From positions 62,001 through 126,000 of the forward strand of contig NZ_JAEQBB010000005.1 of assembly GCF_018616375.1 (NCBI RefSeq): DNA of 64,000 nt, written 5' to 3'. Under the pieces are notes generated by a model. It was not told the origin of the DNA. It saw only the letters and a program-made list of their open reading frames with translations, and did not search any database. Source of the stretch: Exiguobacterium sp. J17977. GTDB taxonomy: Bacteria; Bacillota; Bacilli; Exiguobacteriales; Exiguobacteriaceae. Positions within the stretch are counted from its first letter, which is position 1. Each line of letters begins with the position of its first letter. The position numbers were made by a program, and so were the translations under genes. This document shows, piece after piece, positions 38,219-46,588 of this stretch.

Positions 38219-38947
38219 ATGGCAACCCCGGTCTCACAAATGACACCGATTCCGAATAAGGACGCCTTCCGTTCCGGCATGCGTGCCGGTATTCCGGTCG
38301 CCGTCGGCTATATCCCGATCGCCATCGCCTTCGGTCTGCTTGCGAAATCATTCGATATGCCGAACATCATCACGCTTGCCATGTCCTTATTCATCTTTGC
38401 CGGTGCCAGTCAGTTCATCGGTGTTCAGTTGATTATGGCCGGTTCGATGTATTGGGAGATTGTCTTGACGACGTTCATCTTGAACTTGCGGCACTTCCTC
38501 ATGTCGGCGTCATTGTCCCAGCGTCTCGAGACGACCTCGAATCGGTTTCTGGCCGCCATCGCGTTCGGTGTGACCGACGAGACGTTCAGTGTCGCCTCGA
38601 CACGCGATGAGTCGACACGCGGCCACTTTGTGCTCGGGTTAAACCTGATCGCCTTCTTGGCTTGGAACGTCGGGACATGGATTGGCGTCTTTCTCGCCTT
38701 CGGGCTGCCCGCCTCGGTTCAAACGAGTATGGGCATCGCCTTGTACGCCATGTTCATCGGCCTACTCGTCCCATCACTCACCCGCAAACCGGTCATCGTC
38801 GTGGCGGCAATCGCCGTCCTGACACAAGCCGTCCTCTACTTCGGTGTCTCCCCATTGATTCCACTGTCGTCCGGCTTGAGCATCATCTTGGCCACGATTG
38901 TCGCAGCCGGAATCGGCGCTTTCTTATACAAGGAGGATGAGGCATGA
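38219..38947 (+). CDS. azlC: Branched-chain amino acid exporter subunit AzlC
   Basis: The 242-aa membrane protein has the family motifs GYIPIAIAFGLLA, FAGASQF and LNLRHFLMSASL. With AzlD it forms an exporter for branched-chain amino acids. GGAGGAGG precedes ATG 38219. The stop overlaps azlD (ATGA). Note there is no local AzlB or leucine-responsive regulator. Confidence 0.93.
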   Translation: MATPVSQMTPIPNKDAFRSGMRAGIPVAVGYIPIAIAFGLLAKSFDMPNIITLAMSLFIFAGASQFIGVQLIMAGSMYWEIVLTTFILNLRHFLMSASLSQRLETTSNRFLAAIAFGVTDETFSVASTRDESTRGHFVLGLNLIAFLAWNVGTWIGVFLAFGLPASVQTSMGIALYAMFIGLLVPSLTRKPVIVVAAIAVLTQAVLYFGVSPLIPLSSGLSIILATIVAAGIGAFLYKEDEA

Positions 38948-39246
38948 TTAGTCTGTTTTTGCTCGTCCTTGCCATGGCGTTCTTCACATACATTCCGCGA
39001 CTCGTTCCGTTGCTGTGGCTCCGGGACGTCAAGTTGCCGCCGCTCTTGAAGCGTTTCTTACTGTTCACGCCTTATGCGGTGCTCGCCAGCTTGATTTTCC
39101 CGGGCATATTAAGTGCGACGAACAGTCTCACGTCCGCCTTAGCGGGTGGCGCGGTCGCCGCAGCGCTCGCCTTACTCCGGGCCAACTTGATGCTCGTCGT
39201 CATTGGCGGTATCGCCGGGGTGTATCTCGTTGAGACGCTCCTCTAA
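38944..39246 (+). CDS. azlD: Branched-chain amino acid exporter subunit AzlD
   Basis: The 100-aa membrane protein has three to four helices and the family pattern TYIPRLVPLLWL and PPLLKRFLLFTPYAVLASL. It is coupled to azlC by an ATGA overlap. Confidence 0.93.
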   Translation: MISLFLLVLAMAFFTYIPRLVPLLWLRDVKLPPLLKRFLLFTPYAVLASLIFPGILSATNSLTSALAGGAVAAALALLRANLMLVVIGGIAGVYLVETLL

Positions 39247-39247
39247 C

Positions 39248-39285
39248 AAACAAGTCCGCCCAAATTGGGCGGACTTGTTTGTTTA
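39248..39285. terminator. Bidirectional terminator
   Basis: A perfect 16-bp stem (AAACAAGTCCGCCCAA and complement) between azlD and the HD-GYP gene. Confidence 0.88.
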
Positions 39286-40761
39286 GGCAGAGACGGCCTG
39301 ACGTCGTAATTGAACGAACACGTCGACGAATGCGGCATCCCACTGGGTACCACGTCCGCTCTCGAGAATCGACAGTGCCTTTTCGACCGGCATCCCTGTC
39401 CGATACGGACGATCCGATGTCATGGCGTCATACGCGTCCGCAATCGCCATGATGCGACCGAAGAGCGGGATCCCTTCCCCGACCAATCCATCCGGATAGC
39501 CGCGCCCATCGATCCGTTCGTGATGAGACCGGACCCCGGCCATAATCGGTTGCAAGGAATCGGGCAAAGCGATTTGATTCAGAATGTGAATGCCGATGGT
39601 CGGGTGCTCTTGAATTTGGGCGAACTCGTGGTCCGTCAACTTCCCTTCTTTCAACAGCACATCATCCCGAATCCCGATTTTTCCGATATCGTGCAGCAAC
39701 GCCGATTTGCGGAGCAGTTCAATCTGTTCGTTCGGCAACTGGAGTGCCTGCGCCAACTCGACGGAATAGGCGGCCACCCGCTCAGAATGTCCGGCCGTAT
39801 ACGAATCGCGGGCATCGAGCGTCGCGGCGAACAACACAAACAAACTATTCAGTAGCTGCTCGTTTTCCTTGTCCCGATACGTAACGTTCGTCACCATCTG
39901 GTTGAAGCCGGTGACGAGTTGGGCGAATTCATCGGAGTAAGGGTTGTCGATGGCGTCAAACCGTCCGGCATCCAATGCGGCGACCCCTTCGGTCAAGGCC
40001 CCGATTGGACGTTTGATGTTGTCATACAACAAAAAACTACTGAACGTCGCCACTCCGATGATGACGACCAAAATCAAAGCCGCCCACTGCCAATACGCAT
40101 CGGCCTGTTCTACCGTCGACAGCTGCACCCCAGACGCCAGAATGAACAAGGCGACGGGGAATACCCCGATGACGAGCATGCTAATCAACAACTTCGTCCG
40201 GACGCTGATGGACCGATACGTCGCTTGCAACGGGCGCTGATATAGGCGTTGGCTCATCTCCTGTAACTGGAGCAACATCGGTTCCACCGACCGGTACGTC
40301 AAAAAGAATTCGATGAGCGCGTGTAAGATAGCAATCAAGATGGCGCCGAACGCCGCTAGCCCAATCAACCGATATGGAAGGTCAATCCAGCCTTGATGAA
40401 TGGCAAACGCCGTCAAACTCATCGCTGGAACGGATAACCCGAATAAGTGCGGACCAAGAATCCGCCTCACCGTCAACGTCGGAAAATGACTCGTCTGATT
40501 GAACGCCTGTTGCAACGCCTCATAGGTCGGTGCATCCGTATGGAACACGTGATAGATAGGACGAATATGACGCCGATAGAGGAGTAATTCAAGCCCAATC
40601 ATCGTCATGCCCGACATCCCCATGATGACGGCCAAGATGAGCATCTCGGCCTGGGACAGACTGAGCGTTTGAAAAATGAACAGTCCCCCGACCCCGAACA
40701 CGGCGATGCCTGATCCCCATATGTAGTTCATGATGAGCGTACGTTGAAACTGTTTGAACAT
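39283..40761 (-). CDS. Membrane HD-GYP domain phosphodiesterase
   Basis: The 492-aa protein has about six membrane helices in two groups (residues 10-160 and 190-255), a HAMP-like linker (about 260-310) and a C-terminal HD-GYP domain with LHDIGKIGI and HHERIDGRGYPDGL. This family hydrolyses c-di-GMP and can oppose the diguanylate cyclase at 10.5 kb. Metal-binding residues look intact. GGGGTG precedes ATG 40761. Single gene. Confidence 0.9.
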   Translation of the reverse strand: MFKQFQRTLIMNYIWGSGIAVFGVGGLFIFQTLSLSQAEMLILAVIMGMSGMTMIGLELLLYRRHIRPIYHVFHTDAPTYEALQQAFNQTSHFPTLTVRRILGPHLFGLSVPAMSLTAFAIHQGWIDLPYRLIGLAAFGAILIAILHALIEFFLTYRSVEPMLLQLQEMSQRLYQRPLQATYRSISVRTKLLISMLVIGVFPVALFILASGVQLSTVEQADAYWQWAALILVVIIGVATFSSFLLYDNIKRPIGALTEGVAALDAGRFDAIDNPYSDEFAQLVTGFNQMVTNVTYRDKENEQLLNSLFVLFAATLDARDSYTAGHSERVAAYSVELAQALQLPNEQIELLRKSALLHDIGKIGIRDDVLLKEGKLTDHEFAQIQEHPTIGIHILNQIALPDSLQPIMAGVRSHHERIDGRGYPDGLVGEGIPLFGRIMAIADAYDAMTSDRPYRTGMPVEKALSILESGRGTQWDAAFVDVFVQLRRQAVSA

Positions 40762-40831
40762 ATATATGTCACCCCTGCCTTCTTGCCGATCTGTTTCTTA
40801 TTATATCGACAAAAGTGACACTATTTTACAG

Positions 40832-40866
40832 CAAAACAAAACGGGCCCCTATACAGGGACCCGTCA
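40832..40866 (-). terminator. Terminator after the TM-repeat gene
   Basis: ACGGG-T-CCCT pairs with AGGG-G-CCCGT on the minus strand, then TTTTGTTTTG. Confidence 0.85.
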
Positions 40867-40873
40867 TTCACTG

Positions 40874-42661
40874 TTATGGACGAAGTGGACCTTCGTTGTC
40901 ATCCAATGAACGGTTATCTTGATCTGGTGTGATATTGTCATGGAACGGGTTCGGTTCTGGGCCGTCTACGTTCGTCACATCAGATTGTGGAGCTTGGGGA
41001 CGATTCGTTTCACGCTTCAACTCTTGTTTCGTTTGATTCGCTTCACGTTTCGACTGTTCCCCACCTTGTTTCGCCTGTTGCTTCGCAGCTTCGGCTTCTT
41101 GATTCATCTGTGCTTTTTCTTGCTCGAGACCTTCTTTCGATACTTCTGTCTCATCAATTCGTTTCTCCGCTTTCTTCAAATAGCGAGCTGCTGTCTCGCG
41201 TCCACCAAGACCGAAGGCAAGACCGAAGGCGAGGGCAACTGCACCGAGGATGAGCAAGAATGCCGTATTGACAATCATTGGCGCAATGCCGAGTTGGCTG
41301 ATGGCCATGAAGAAGGCGATTCCAAGAATCGCGTACTTCGCGACGTGGCGCAAGACGCTCGGTTGGCCAGCTCCATCTACGAGCACGCTACCGACGAGAC
41401 GCTCTGCCATGTTCGCAAGCCAGAAACCGACCGCCAAGATGACGATGGCTGCGATGACCATTGGCAAGTATGCGAAGATTGCCGTTGCGAGCGAAGCCAT
41501 AAAGTCGAGGTTAGCGACTTGAAGTGCTTCTGATACGAACAACAAGATGATGATGATTTGAACAATCGTACCGATGACTTGTGCAATCGATGTCGATGAC
41601 GTTGAGCGGCCACCGAGACCCATTTTGCTAGCGAGTGAGTTGACGCCCAAGTTCTCAAGGAGAGACACGACGACACCTTTCAACCACTTGGCAATGAACA
41701 CACCGGCGAGAATCAAGACGATGGCCACGATGATGTTCGGAATCATCGCCAAGACGTCATTGAGCATCGAGATGGCTGGATCCGAAATTCCGCGAATATC
41801 AAGTGCTTCGAGCGCTGAAATCGTGACCGGAATCATAATCAAGATGAAGACGATTGTACCAACCGCTTTCGCAAGACTAGAACCTTTCACGTAGTCAGCT
41901 AAGTGAAGTTTCTCGGCGAAGCGGTTAAGACCTGCCGCTTCCAAGAATTTCGTCAAGATGTCACGGACGATTTTCGCAACGATATAACCAATCGCGAAGA
42001 TGAGAGCCGCAGCGACAAGTTTCGGGATGAAGGCAAGGAAACTGTTCAACAAGTCTTCAAACGGTCCGCTGATGCCTTGCAAGCCAAGCGCATCAAGTAC
42101 AGCCGGAAGAGCTAACAATAAAACAAGATAGAAGACGATATTGGCGACCGTGTCGACCCATTTCGTCTGATTGACGCTTGTCGACTCTTGGCCTGTCTTC
42201 TCCATCAACTTGTTCAAGTTGAGGCGATGACCTGCCATTTGAATCCCTTTCTTCAAGAGCGTGGCGATAATCCAAGCGACGAGCAGGATGAGACCCGCTT
42301 TGATAACGCCTGTAATCAAGCCAGAGAAGCCTGCGTAGATTTGGCTGAACGGTTGAGCAACAGCCGGTACGTTCAAGAATTCAAAGATAATTAAGAATGC
42401 GAGAAGCAGTACGCCGAAGAAGACGACTTTCGCGATGATGCGTTCAGGTGTCCACCGCTTTTCCTCTCTTCCAGGCTTTCCAGGTTCACCTTCTTGTTTC
42501 ACCCCTACACGATCATCAAGGCGTGCTTTGCGAAGCGCTTTACGCGTCACGTTTTCAAGAACTTTCGCCAAAATGAATCCGACGACAAGAATGACCAAGG
42601 CAAGCAAAAGCTCAGGCAGCCATGACATGAACGTGTTGAAGTTATAAGTAGTATCGTTCAT
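40874..42661 (-). CDS. Mechanosensitive-channel-like TM-repeat protein (CmpX-like)
   Basis: The 595-aa protein has about ten helices arranged as repeats of the conserved TM helix seen in MscS-type and CmpX proteins, each with the pattern I-x-x-A-x-L-I-L-x-x-G-x-x-x-A-K (e.g. LVILVVGFILAKVLENV, IVAIVLILAGVFIAKW, VIAAIVILAVGFWLA), and ends with GAVALAFGLAFGLGGRETA, the MscS pore-like segment. A charged, Gln/Lys-rich tail of about 95 residues is predicted coiled/disordered. GGAGG precedes ATG 42661. A sigma-B-like promoter lies upstream. Confidence 0.82.
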   Translation of the reverse strand: MNDTTYNFNTFMSWLPELLLALVILVVGFILAKVLENVTRKALRKARLDDRVGVKQEGEPGKPGREEKRWTPERIIAKVVFFGVLLLAFLIIFEFLNVPAVAQPFSQIYAGFSGLITGVIKAGLILLVAWIIATLLKKGIQMAGHRLNLNKLMEKTGQESTSVNQTKWVDTVANIVFYLVLLLALPAVLDALGLQGISGPFEDLLNSFLAFIPKLVAAALIFAIGYIVAKIVRDILTKFLEAAGLNRFAEKLHLADYVKGSSLAKAVGTIVFILIMIPVTISALEALDIRGISDPAISMLNDVLAMIPNIIVAIVLILAGVFIAKWLKGVVVSLLENLGVNSLASKMGLGGRSTSSTSIAQVIGTIVQIIIILLFVSEALQVANLDFMASLATAIFAYLPMVIAAIVILAVGFWLANMAERLVGSVLVDGAGQPSVLRHVAKYAILGIAFFMAISQLGIAPMIVNTAFLLILGAVALAFGLAFGLGGRETAARYLKKAEKRIDETEVSKEGLEQEKAQMNQEAEAAKQQAKQGGEQSKREANQTKQELKRETNRPQAPQSDVTNVDGPEPNPFHDNITPDQDNRSLDDNEGPLRP

Positions 42662-42720
42662 TTAACATCTTCCTCCAATCTCTTTTTGAAATGATTTCAT
42701 TTATTTGACTCTTTGTATAA

Positions 42721-42746
42721 ATACCAACATTTACATCTGCCTAAAC
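42721..42746 (-). promoter_or_regulatory. Candidate sigma-B-type promoter of the TM-repeat gene
   Basis: GTTTAG (42746-42741) and TGGTAT (42726-42721) on the minus strand, 14 bp apart, each match GTTTAA/GGGTAT at 5 of 6 positions. It lies in the 223-bp divergent gap with mgsA. Confidence 0.5.
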
Positions 42747-42884
42747 CTCGCCATTTCCTATTCCTCTATAAATGATTCTCGGGAAAATGTTTTTTAGAAA
42801 ATGTTTCTATAAGAAAGAAGTCGTGTCTTTCTCAGACAAATGTGATACGAATTAAAAGAAGAAGTCTTTTGAGGAGGAATCAAG

Positions 42885-43298
42885 ATGAATATCGCTCTGA
42901 TTGCCCACGATAAGAAAAAAGATGATTTGATTGTGCTTGTGAAAGCGTACGCGCAAGTGTTGAAACACCATCAATTATTCGCGACCGGCACGACTGGAAA
43001 GCGCGTCGCCGAGGCGACCGGTTTACCGGTCCATTGTTTTCAATCCGGCCCGCTTGGCGGGGACCAAGAGATTGGCGCCGCCGTCGCACGCGGCGAGATG
43101 AACATGATTATTTTCTTCCGTGACCCGCTGACGGCCCAGCCGCACGAGCCTGATGTGAGCGCCTTGATGCGTCTCTGTGACGTGTATTCCATCCCGTTGG
43201 CGACGAATATGGGAAGCAGTGAGATTCTTATCCGCAGCATCGAACAAGGTGATTTCGAGTCATTGACGCTATCGCATAACGACCCACCCCCGGAATAA
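42885..43298 (+). CDS. mgsA: Methylglyoxal synthase
   Basis: The 137-aa enzyme converts dihydroxyacetone phosphate to methylglyoxal and phosphate, relieving sugar-phosphate stress. It has [12 protein letters not shown], the phosphate-binding ATGTTG and the catalytic Asp in [11 protein letters not shown], plus a His in [17 protein letters not shown] precedes ATG 42885. The downstream DUF1129-like gene follows after 27 bases. Confidence 0.95.
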   Translation: MNIALIAHDKKKDDLIVLVKAYAQVLKHHQLFATGTTGKRVAEATGLPVHCFQSGPLGGDQEIGAAVARGEMNMIIFFRDPLTAQPHEPDVSALMRLCDVYSIPLATNMGSSEILIRSIEQGDFESLTLSHNDPPPE

Positions 43299-43325
43299 TC
43301 CAACTATGAGAAGAGAGGAATTTTT

Positions 43326-44198
43326 CTGAAACCACACGTATCGAACGACCCGGTCGTTCAACAGTTTTACGATCAAGTCCGAACGCACTTGTACGACCTG
43401 CTCCATGACGAGACGAAAGCCGATCGCCTGCTCGACAGTCTAGCGGGCTATATTCGACAAGCCGAAAAGAATGGACAGTCGCTCGACGGGCTGACCAAAC
43501 AAGACCCGAAAGACTATGCCGTATTCTTAATCGAACAACCGACGACGAACGAGGAGTATCGCCGTCGCTACCATACGATGATTGAGGCGTCAGAAGAATT
43601 GAAAGCACATGAGAAAATTCAAGCAAATCGGGAATTCGACTGGGCCATCGATCGACTCAACGACGTCCAGGTCAAGCTTCAAGATGTCGAGATGCGAGAC
43701 GTATCCTTTTTGGCCTATACAAAAATCGAGGCGATCAAATCGTCGCGTCGCGTCTGGAATCAATTCGGTTGGCTGCTCGGTATGATTTTAGCGTTCGCCT
43801 ATGCGAATTTATTGCTCGTCATGGATGACGTGTTCAGTTTGCGCTTATTCACGGCTCCGGCCACGCCTTATCCGCTCGACTATTTCGGGTTTGTGCTCCC
43901 GGTGTTATTGACGGGTGCCGTGTTCGGACTTTTGACGCGATTCCGTCATCACTTTCAGACGTTAGGACGACGGATTTTGTTCGCCTTGCTCATCATTGCC
44001 GTGTACGTCGGATTCGTGTTGTTGACTCAACCCATCCTGTTCTCACTCGGGTGGTCGTTCTTGATTCAATTGACGCCTGTGTATGCACTCATCCTGCTCG
44101 CGATCAGTGGATTCATGGCCATGTGGACACTCGTCGAGTTCGTTTGGAAGAACACGCGATGCCATCTCGGAAACGAAACATTGATGATTTATTATTGA
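43326..44198 (+). CDS. DUF1129-like membrane protein, probable CTG start
   Basis: About 290 aa: a soluble, acidic N-terminal half with helical pattern and a C-terminal half of about four membrane helices (from residue 150). It resembles DUF1129-type proteins. The start is unusual. No ATG or GTG fits: GAGAGG lies 7 bases before CTG 43326, and the first TTG (43389) has no ribosome site. An out-of-frame ATG at 43306 gives only MRREEFF before a TGA that overlaps the CTG. So either CTG is used, a frameshift joins them, or an error is present. Confidence 0.65.
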   Translation: MKPHVSNDPVVQQFYDQVRTHLYDLLHDETKADRLLDSLAGYIRQAEKNGQSLDGLTKQDPKDYAVFLIEQPTTNEEYRRRYHTMIEASEELKAHEKIQANREFDWAIDRLNDVQVKLQDVEMRDVSFLAYTKIEAIKSSRRVWNQFGWLLGMILAFAYANLLLVMDDVFSLRLFTAPATPYPLDYFGFVLPVLLTGAVFGLLTRFRHHFQTLGRRILFALLIIAVYVGFVLLTQPILFSLGWSFLIQLTPVYALILLAISGFMAMWTLVEFVWKNTRCHLGNETLMIYY

Positions 44199-44200
44199 TG

Positions 44201-44231
44201 ACGCCATTCTCGCCTTGAGATGGCGTTTTTT
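44201..44231 (+). terminator. Terminator after the DUF1129-like gene
   Basis: ACGCCA-TTCTC...GAGA-TGGCGT forms a 10-bp stem with one bulge, followed by TTTTTT. Confidence 0.82.
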
Positions 44232-44257
44232 GTTTGAACCTTTGCGAGAACGGAAAT
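44232..44257 (+). promoter_or_regulatory. Candidate sigma-B-type promoter of the YflT-type pair
   Basis: GTTTGA (44232-44237) and GGAAAT (44252-44257) with 14 bp between match GTTTAA/GGGTAT at 5/6 and 4/6. It sits directly after the terminator and 55 bases before the first stress gene. Confidence 0.5.
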
Positions 44258-44311
44258 TACTAATAGCGTGACGTCGATTTAACAAATAAACGATTACGAA
44301 GGAGGCACAAC

Positions 44312-44827
44312 ATGTCGGATCGCAAAATCATTGGGTTATTCCATAACGAGCAAGAAGTCATGGATAAGGTGAATGAACTCAAACAAGCTGGGGAAGCAGA
44401 GAAAAACATGCACGTCGTAGCCAAGCGGGACGGGGAAATTTCTGCCTTGCGCTATCATACCGATGTGAACGCCGAATCGGGGATTCGTGATGTCAACTGG
44501 TTGGATCGCGTGAAAGCGTTCCTTCACGGAAGCGATCGCATTCGCGATGAGTTGCGGAACATGGGGCTTAGTGACGCGGAGGCGGAAGAGTATTACACGT
44601 CCATTGACGCCGGCAAACTGTTGCTTTACGTCGATAAGCATTCGTACGACCGCTATCCAAACATGTATAAAAAAGATAGTGAGCTCGACCATGACAAAGG
44701 GGAAGAAGCGGACGGCATCGCTTTCGATGCGAAACCGTTCAATGATCATGACGAAGAACCGCGCGGTACGAAAGAGGACCCAATCGTCCGCGGACATTCT
44801 GGCTTAGAGGACCATCGCCGACTATAA
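44312..44827 (+). CDS. YflT-domain general stress protein, first copy
   Basis: The 171-aa soluble protein has a YflT/17M-type domain (about residues 3-115: IIGLFHNEQEVMDKVNELK, LRNMGLSDAEAEEYYTSIDAGKLLLYVD) and an acidic, charged tail with DGIAFDAKPFND. In B. subtilis this family is controlled by sigma-B, matching the upstream site. GAAGGAGG precedes ATG 44312. The function of the family is unknown. Thirteen bases separate it from the second copy. Confidence 0.85.
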   Translation: MSDRKIIGLFHNEQEVMDKVNELKQAGEAEKNMHVVAKRDGEISALRYHTDVNAESGIRDVNWLDRVKAFLHGSDRIRDELRNMGLSDAEAEEYYTSIDAGKLLLYVDKHSYDRYPNMYKKDSELDHDKGEEADGIAFDAKPFNDHDEEPRGTKEDPIVRGHSGLEDHRRL

Positions 44828-44840
44828 GGAGGAAAACGAG

Positions 44841-45539
44841 ATGAGTGAGAAACGATTCATCAGCATGTATGACACGCAAGACGCGGCACTCGGCAAAGTT
44901 GAGGAGTTGCGGGCGAAAGGCTATAAAGACTCGGACATCTACGTCGTTGCCAAACACGAAGATAACGTCTCGATTTTACGTCGTCAAACGGACGTCCATA
45001 CTGAAGCGTCGCACCATACAGGATGGTTCGATAAAGTCCGGGCGTTCTTGAGTGGACATGAGGATGTCCATGCAGGACTCCGGAACATGGGCTTGAGCGA
45101 AGAAGAGGTCAACCGTCACTATAGCGATGTCGAGGCCGGAAAAATCTTGATTTATGTGGACGAAGATTTCGAACGTCGCCACAATGAAGGACTGACGGTC
45201 GATTCGAAGCCATATAACGATACAAGACACGATACGAGCCATCAGGGCCACCATACGGCTGACGGTCTCGAAATCGATTCGACTCCATATAATGATCCAA
45301 ATCGTTCGACCGATGGCACGGGCCGATCTGATCGTTCGCCTGCTTCCGACGGCTTGGAAATCGATTCTAAACCGTACAATGAATCGGTCGGTGATAATCC
45401 GAACCGGGCCGTCGATCCTGAACAGGATCGTTTGGACAAAGAGTCCGATATCAACGACCGCGAGAACAAATTGCGCGGACTTGACGATCGGGCACTTCGT
45501 AACGACTACGAAGACCCAGACAATATCCGTCGCTTCTAA
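44841..45539 (+). CDS. YflT-domain general stress protein, second copy, with repeated tail motif
   Basis: The 232-aa paralog has the same N-terminal domain (about residues 3-112) and a long disordered tail. The tail repeats a 12-residue motif three times: LTVDSKPYNDT, DGLEIDSTPYND and DGLEIDSKPYNE, with a fourth in the first copy (DGIAFDAKPFND). Spacing is about 30 to 40 residues, joined by Asp/His/Ser-rich linkers. The repetition suggests a binding peptide for a partner. A strong terminator follows. Confidence 0.85.
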   Translation: MSEKRFISMYDTQDAALGKVEELRAKGYKDSDIYVVAKHEDNVSILRRQTDVHTEASHHTGWFDKVRAFLSGHEDVHAGLRNMGLSEEEVNRHYSDVEAGKILIYVDEDFERRHNEGLTVDSKPYNDTRHDTSHQGHHTADGLEIDSTPYNDPNRSTDGTGRSDRSPASDGLEIDSKPYNESVGDNPNRAVDPEQDRLDKESDINDRENKLRGLDDRALRNDYEDPDNIRRF

Positions 45540-45544
45540 TACGT

Positions 45545-45575
45545 AAAAAAACCTGACCGCGGTCAGGTTTTTTTG
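45545..45575. terminator. Bidirectional terminator
   Basis: A palindrome of 14-bp arms (AAAAAAACCTGACC and complement) with T-runs on both strands between converging genes. Confidence 0.92.
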
Positions 45576-46538
45576 TTACGTCAATCGATTCTTCGGCTCG
45601 TCCCCGTCGAGCACGTTCATGATGGCTTCCCGATTGAGCGCCATCATCGCAAGCCGCGTCTTAATCGAGGCGCTGCCGATATGCGGGAGCGTCGTCACGT
45701 TCGGGAGCGTCAAGAGGGGATGGTCCATCGCCACCGGTTCTTTGGCGAACACATCGAGACCGGCCGCCCAAATCCGCTGTTCGCTTAACGCCTCGTATAA
45801 CGCTGTCTCATCGACAATCTCGCCACGGGCGACATTGATGAAGATGGCAGTGGATTTCATTTTAGCGAACTGTTCCGCCCCTAGCATCCCACGCGTCTCC
45901 TCGGTGAGGGGCGCGAGGACGATGACGAAATCGGATTGTTCGAGCAGTTCATCGAGTTCCGCATAAACGAACCCATACATCGATTCCGATTCATGGCGTC
46001 GCGTCCGGTTATGATATAACACGTCCATATCAAAACCTCTGGCGCGGCGCGCGACCGCCTCGCCAATCCGACCCATTCCGATAATCCCGAGCTTGGCCCG
46101 ATACAAGTCCATGCCGACATAGCCCATCGGCGTCCACGACTTCCATTCCCCGGCCCGTAAATCACGCTCTGCTTCCCCAAGCCGGCGTGCCGTCATCATC
46201 ATCAGTCCGAAGGCGAGGTCGGCCGTCGTCTCGGTCAACACGTCCGGCGTGTTCGTCACGATGATGCCGCGTGCTTTGGCCGCCTCGATATCAATATTGT
46301 TATAGCCGACCGCCAAGTTCGAGATGACCTCAAGATTTGGAGCCTGTTCAATCAATTCACGATCCACCGTGTCACTTAGCATCGTCCAAAGCGCATGTGC
46401 CGATGCCGCTTCTTCCACTAACACGTCGCGCGGGACACTCTTCGCTTCTTCCTCCCACATCCGGACCTCGTACTTGTCGCGCAGCGGTGCCACAGCCTCT
46501 TCCGGTAATCGTCTCGTAATATAAATTCGTTTCTTCAT
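45576..46538 (-). CDS. D-isomer-specific 2-hydroxyacid dehydrogenase (glyoxylate/hydroxypyruvate reductase type)
   Basis: The 320-aa protein has the NAD(P) motif GIIGMGRIG, the catalytic Arg in INVARGEI, Glu in VFAKEPVAMDHPL and His in LPHIGSAS, the D-2-hydroxyacid dehydrogenase set. Substrate may be glyoxylate, hydroxypyruvate or 2-ketogluconate. A role in draining glyoxylate alongside the shunt at 3-6 kb is possible but not shown by position. GGGGG precedes ATG 46538. Confidence 0.88.
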   Translation of the reverse strand: MKKRIYITRRLPEEAVAPLRDKYEVRMWEEEAKSVPRDVLVEEAASAHALWTMLSDTVDRELIEQAPNLEVISNLAVGYNNIDIEAAKARGIIVTNTPDVLTETTADLAFGLMMMTARRLGEAERDLRAGEWKSWTPMGYVGMDLYRAKLGIIGMGRIGEAVARRARGFDMDVLYHNRTRRHESESMYGFVYAELDELLEQSDFVIVLAPLTEETRGMLGAEQFAKMKSTAIFINVARGEIVDETALYEALSEQRIWAAGLDVFAKEPVAMDHPLLTLPNVTTLPHIGSASIKTRLAMMALNREAIMNVLDGDEPKNRLT

Positions 46539-46588
46539 GTCGTTTCCCCCTTTTGTCTCGTCTCGACCAGTGTATCAAACCGGTTCGA

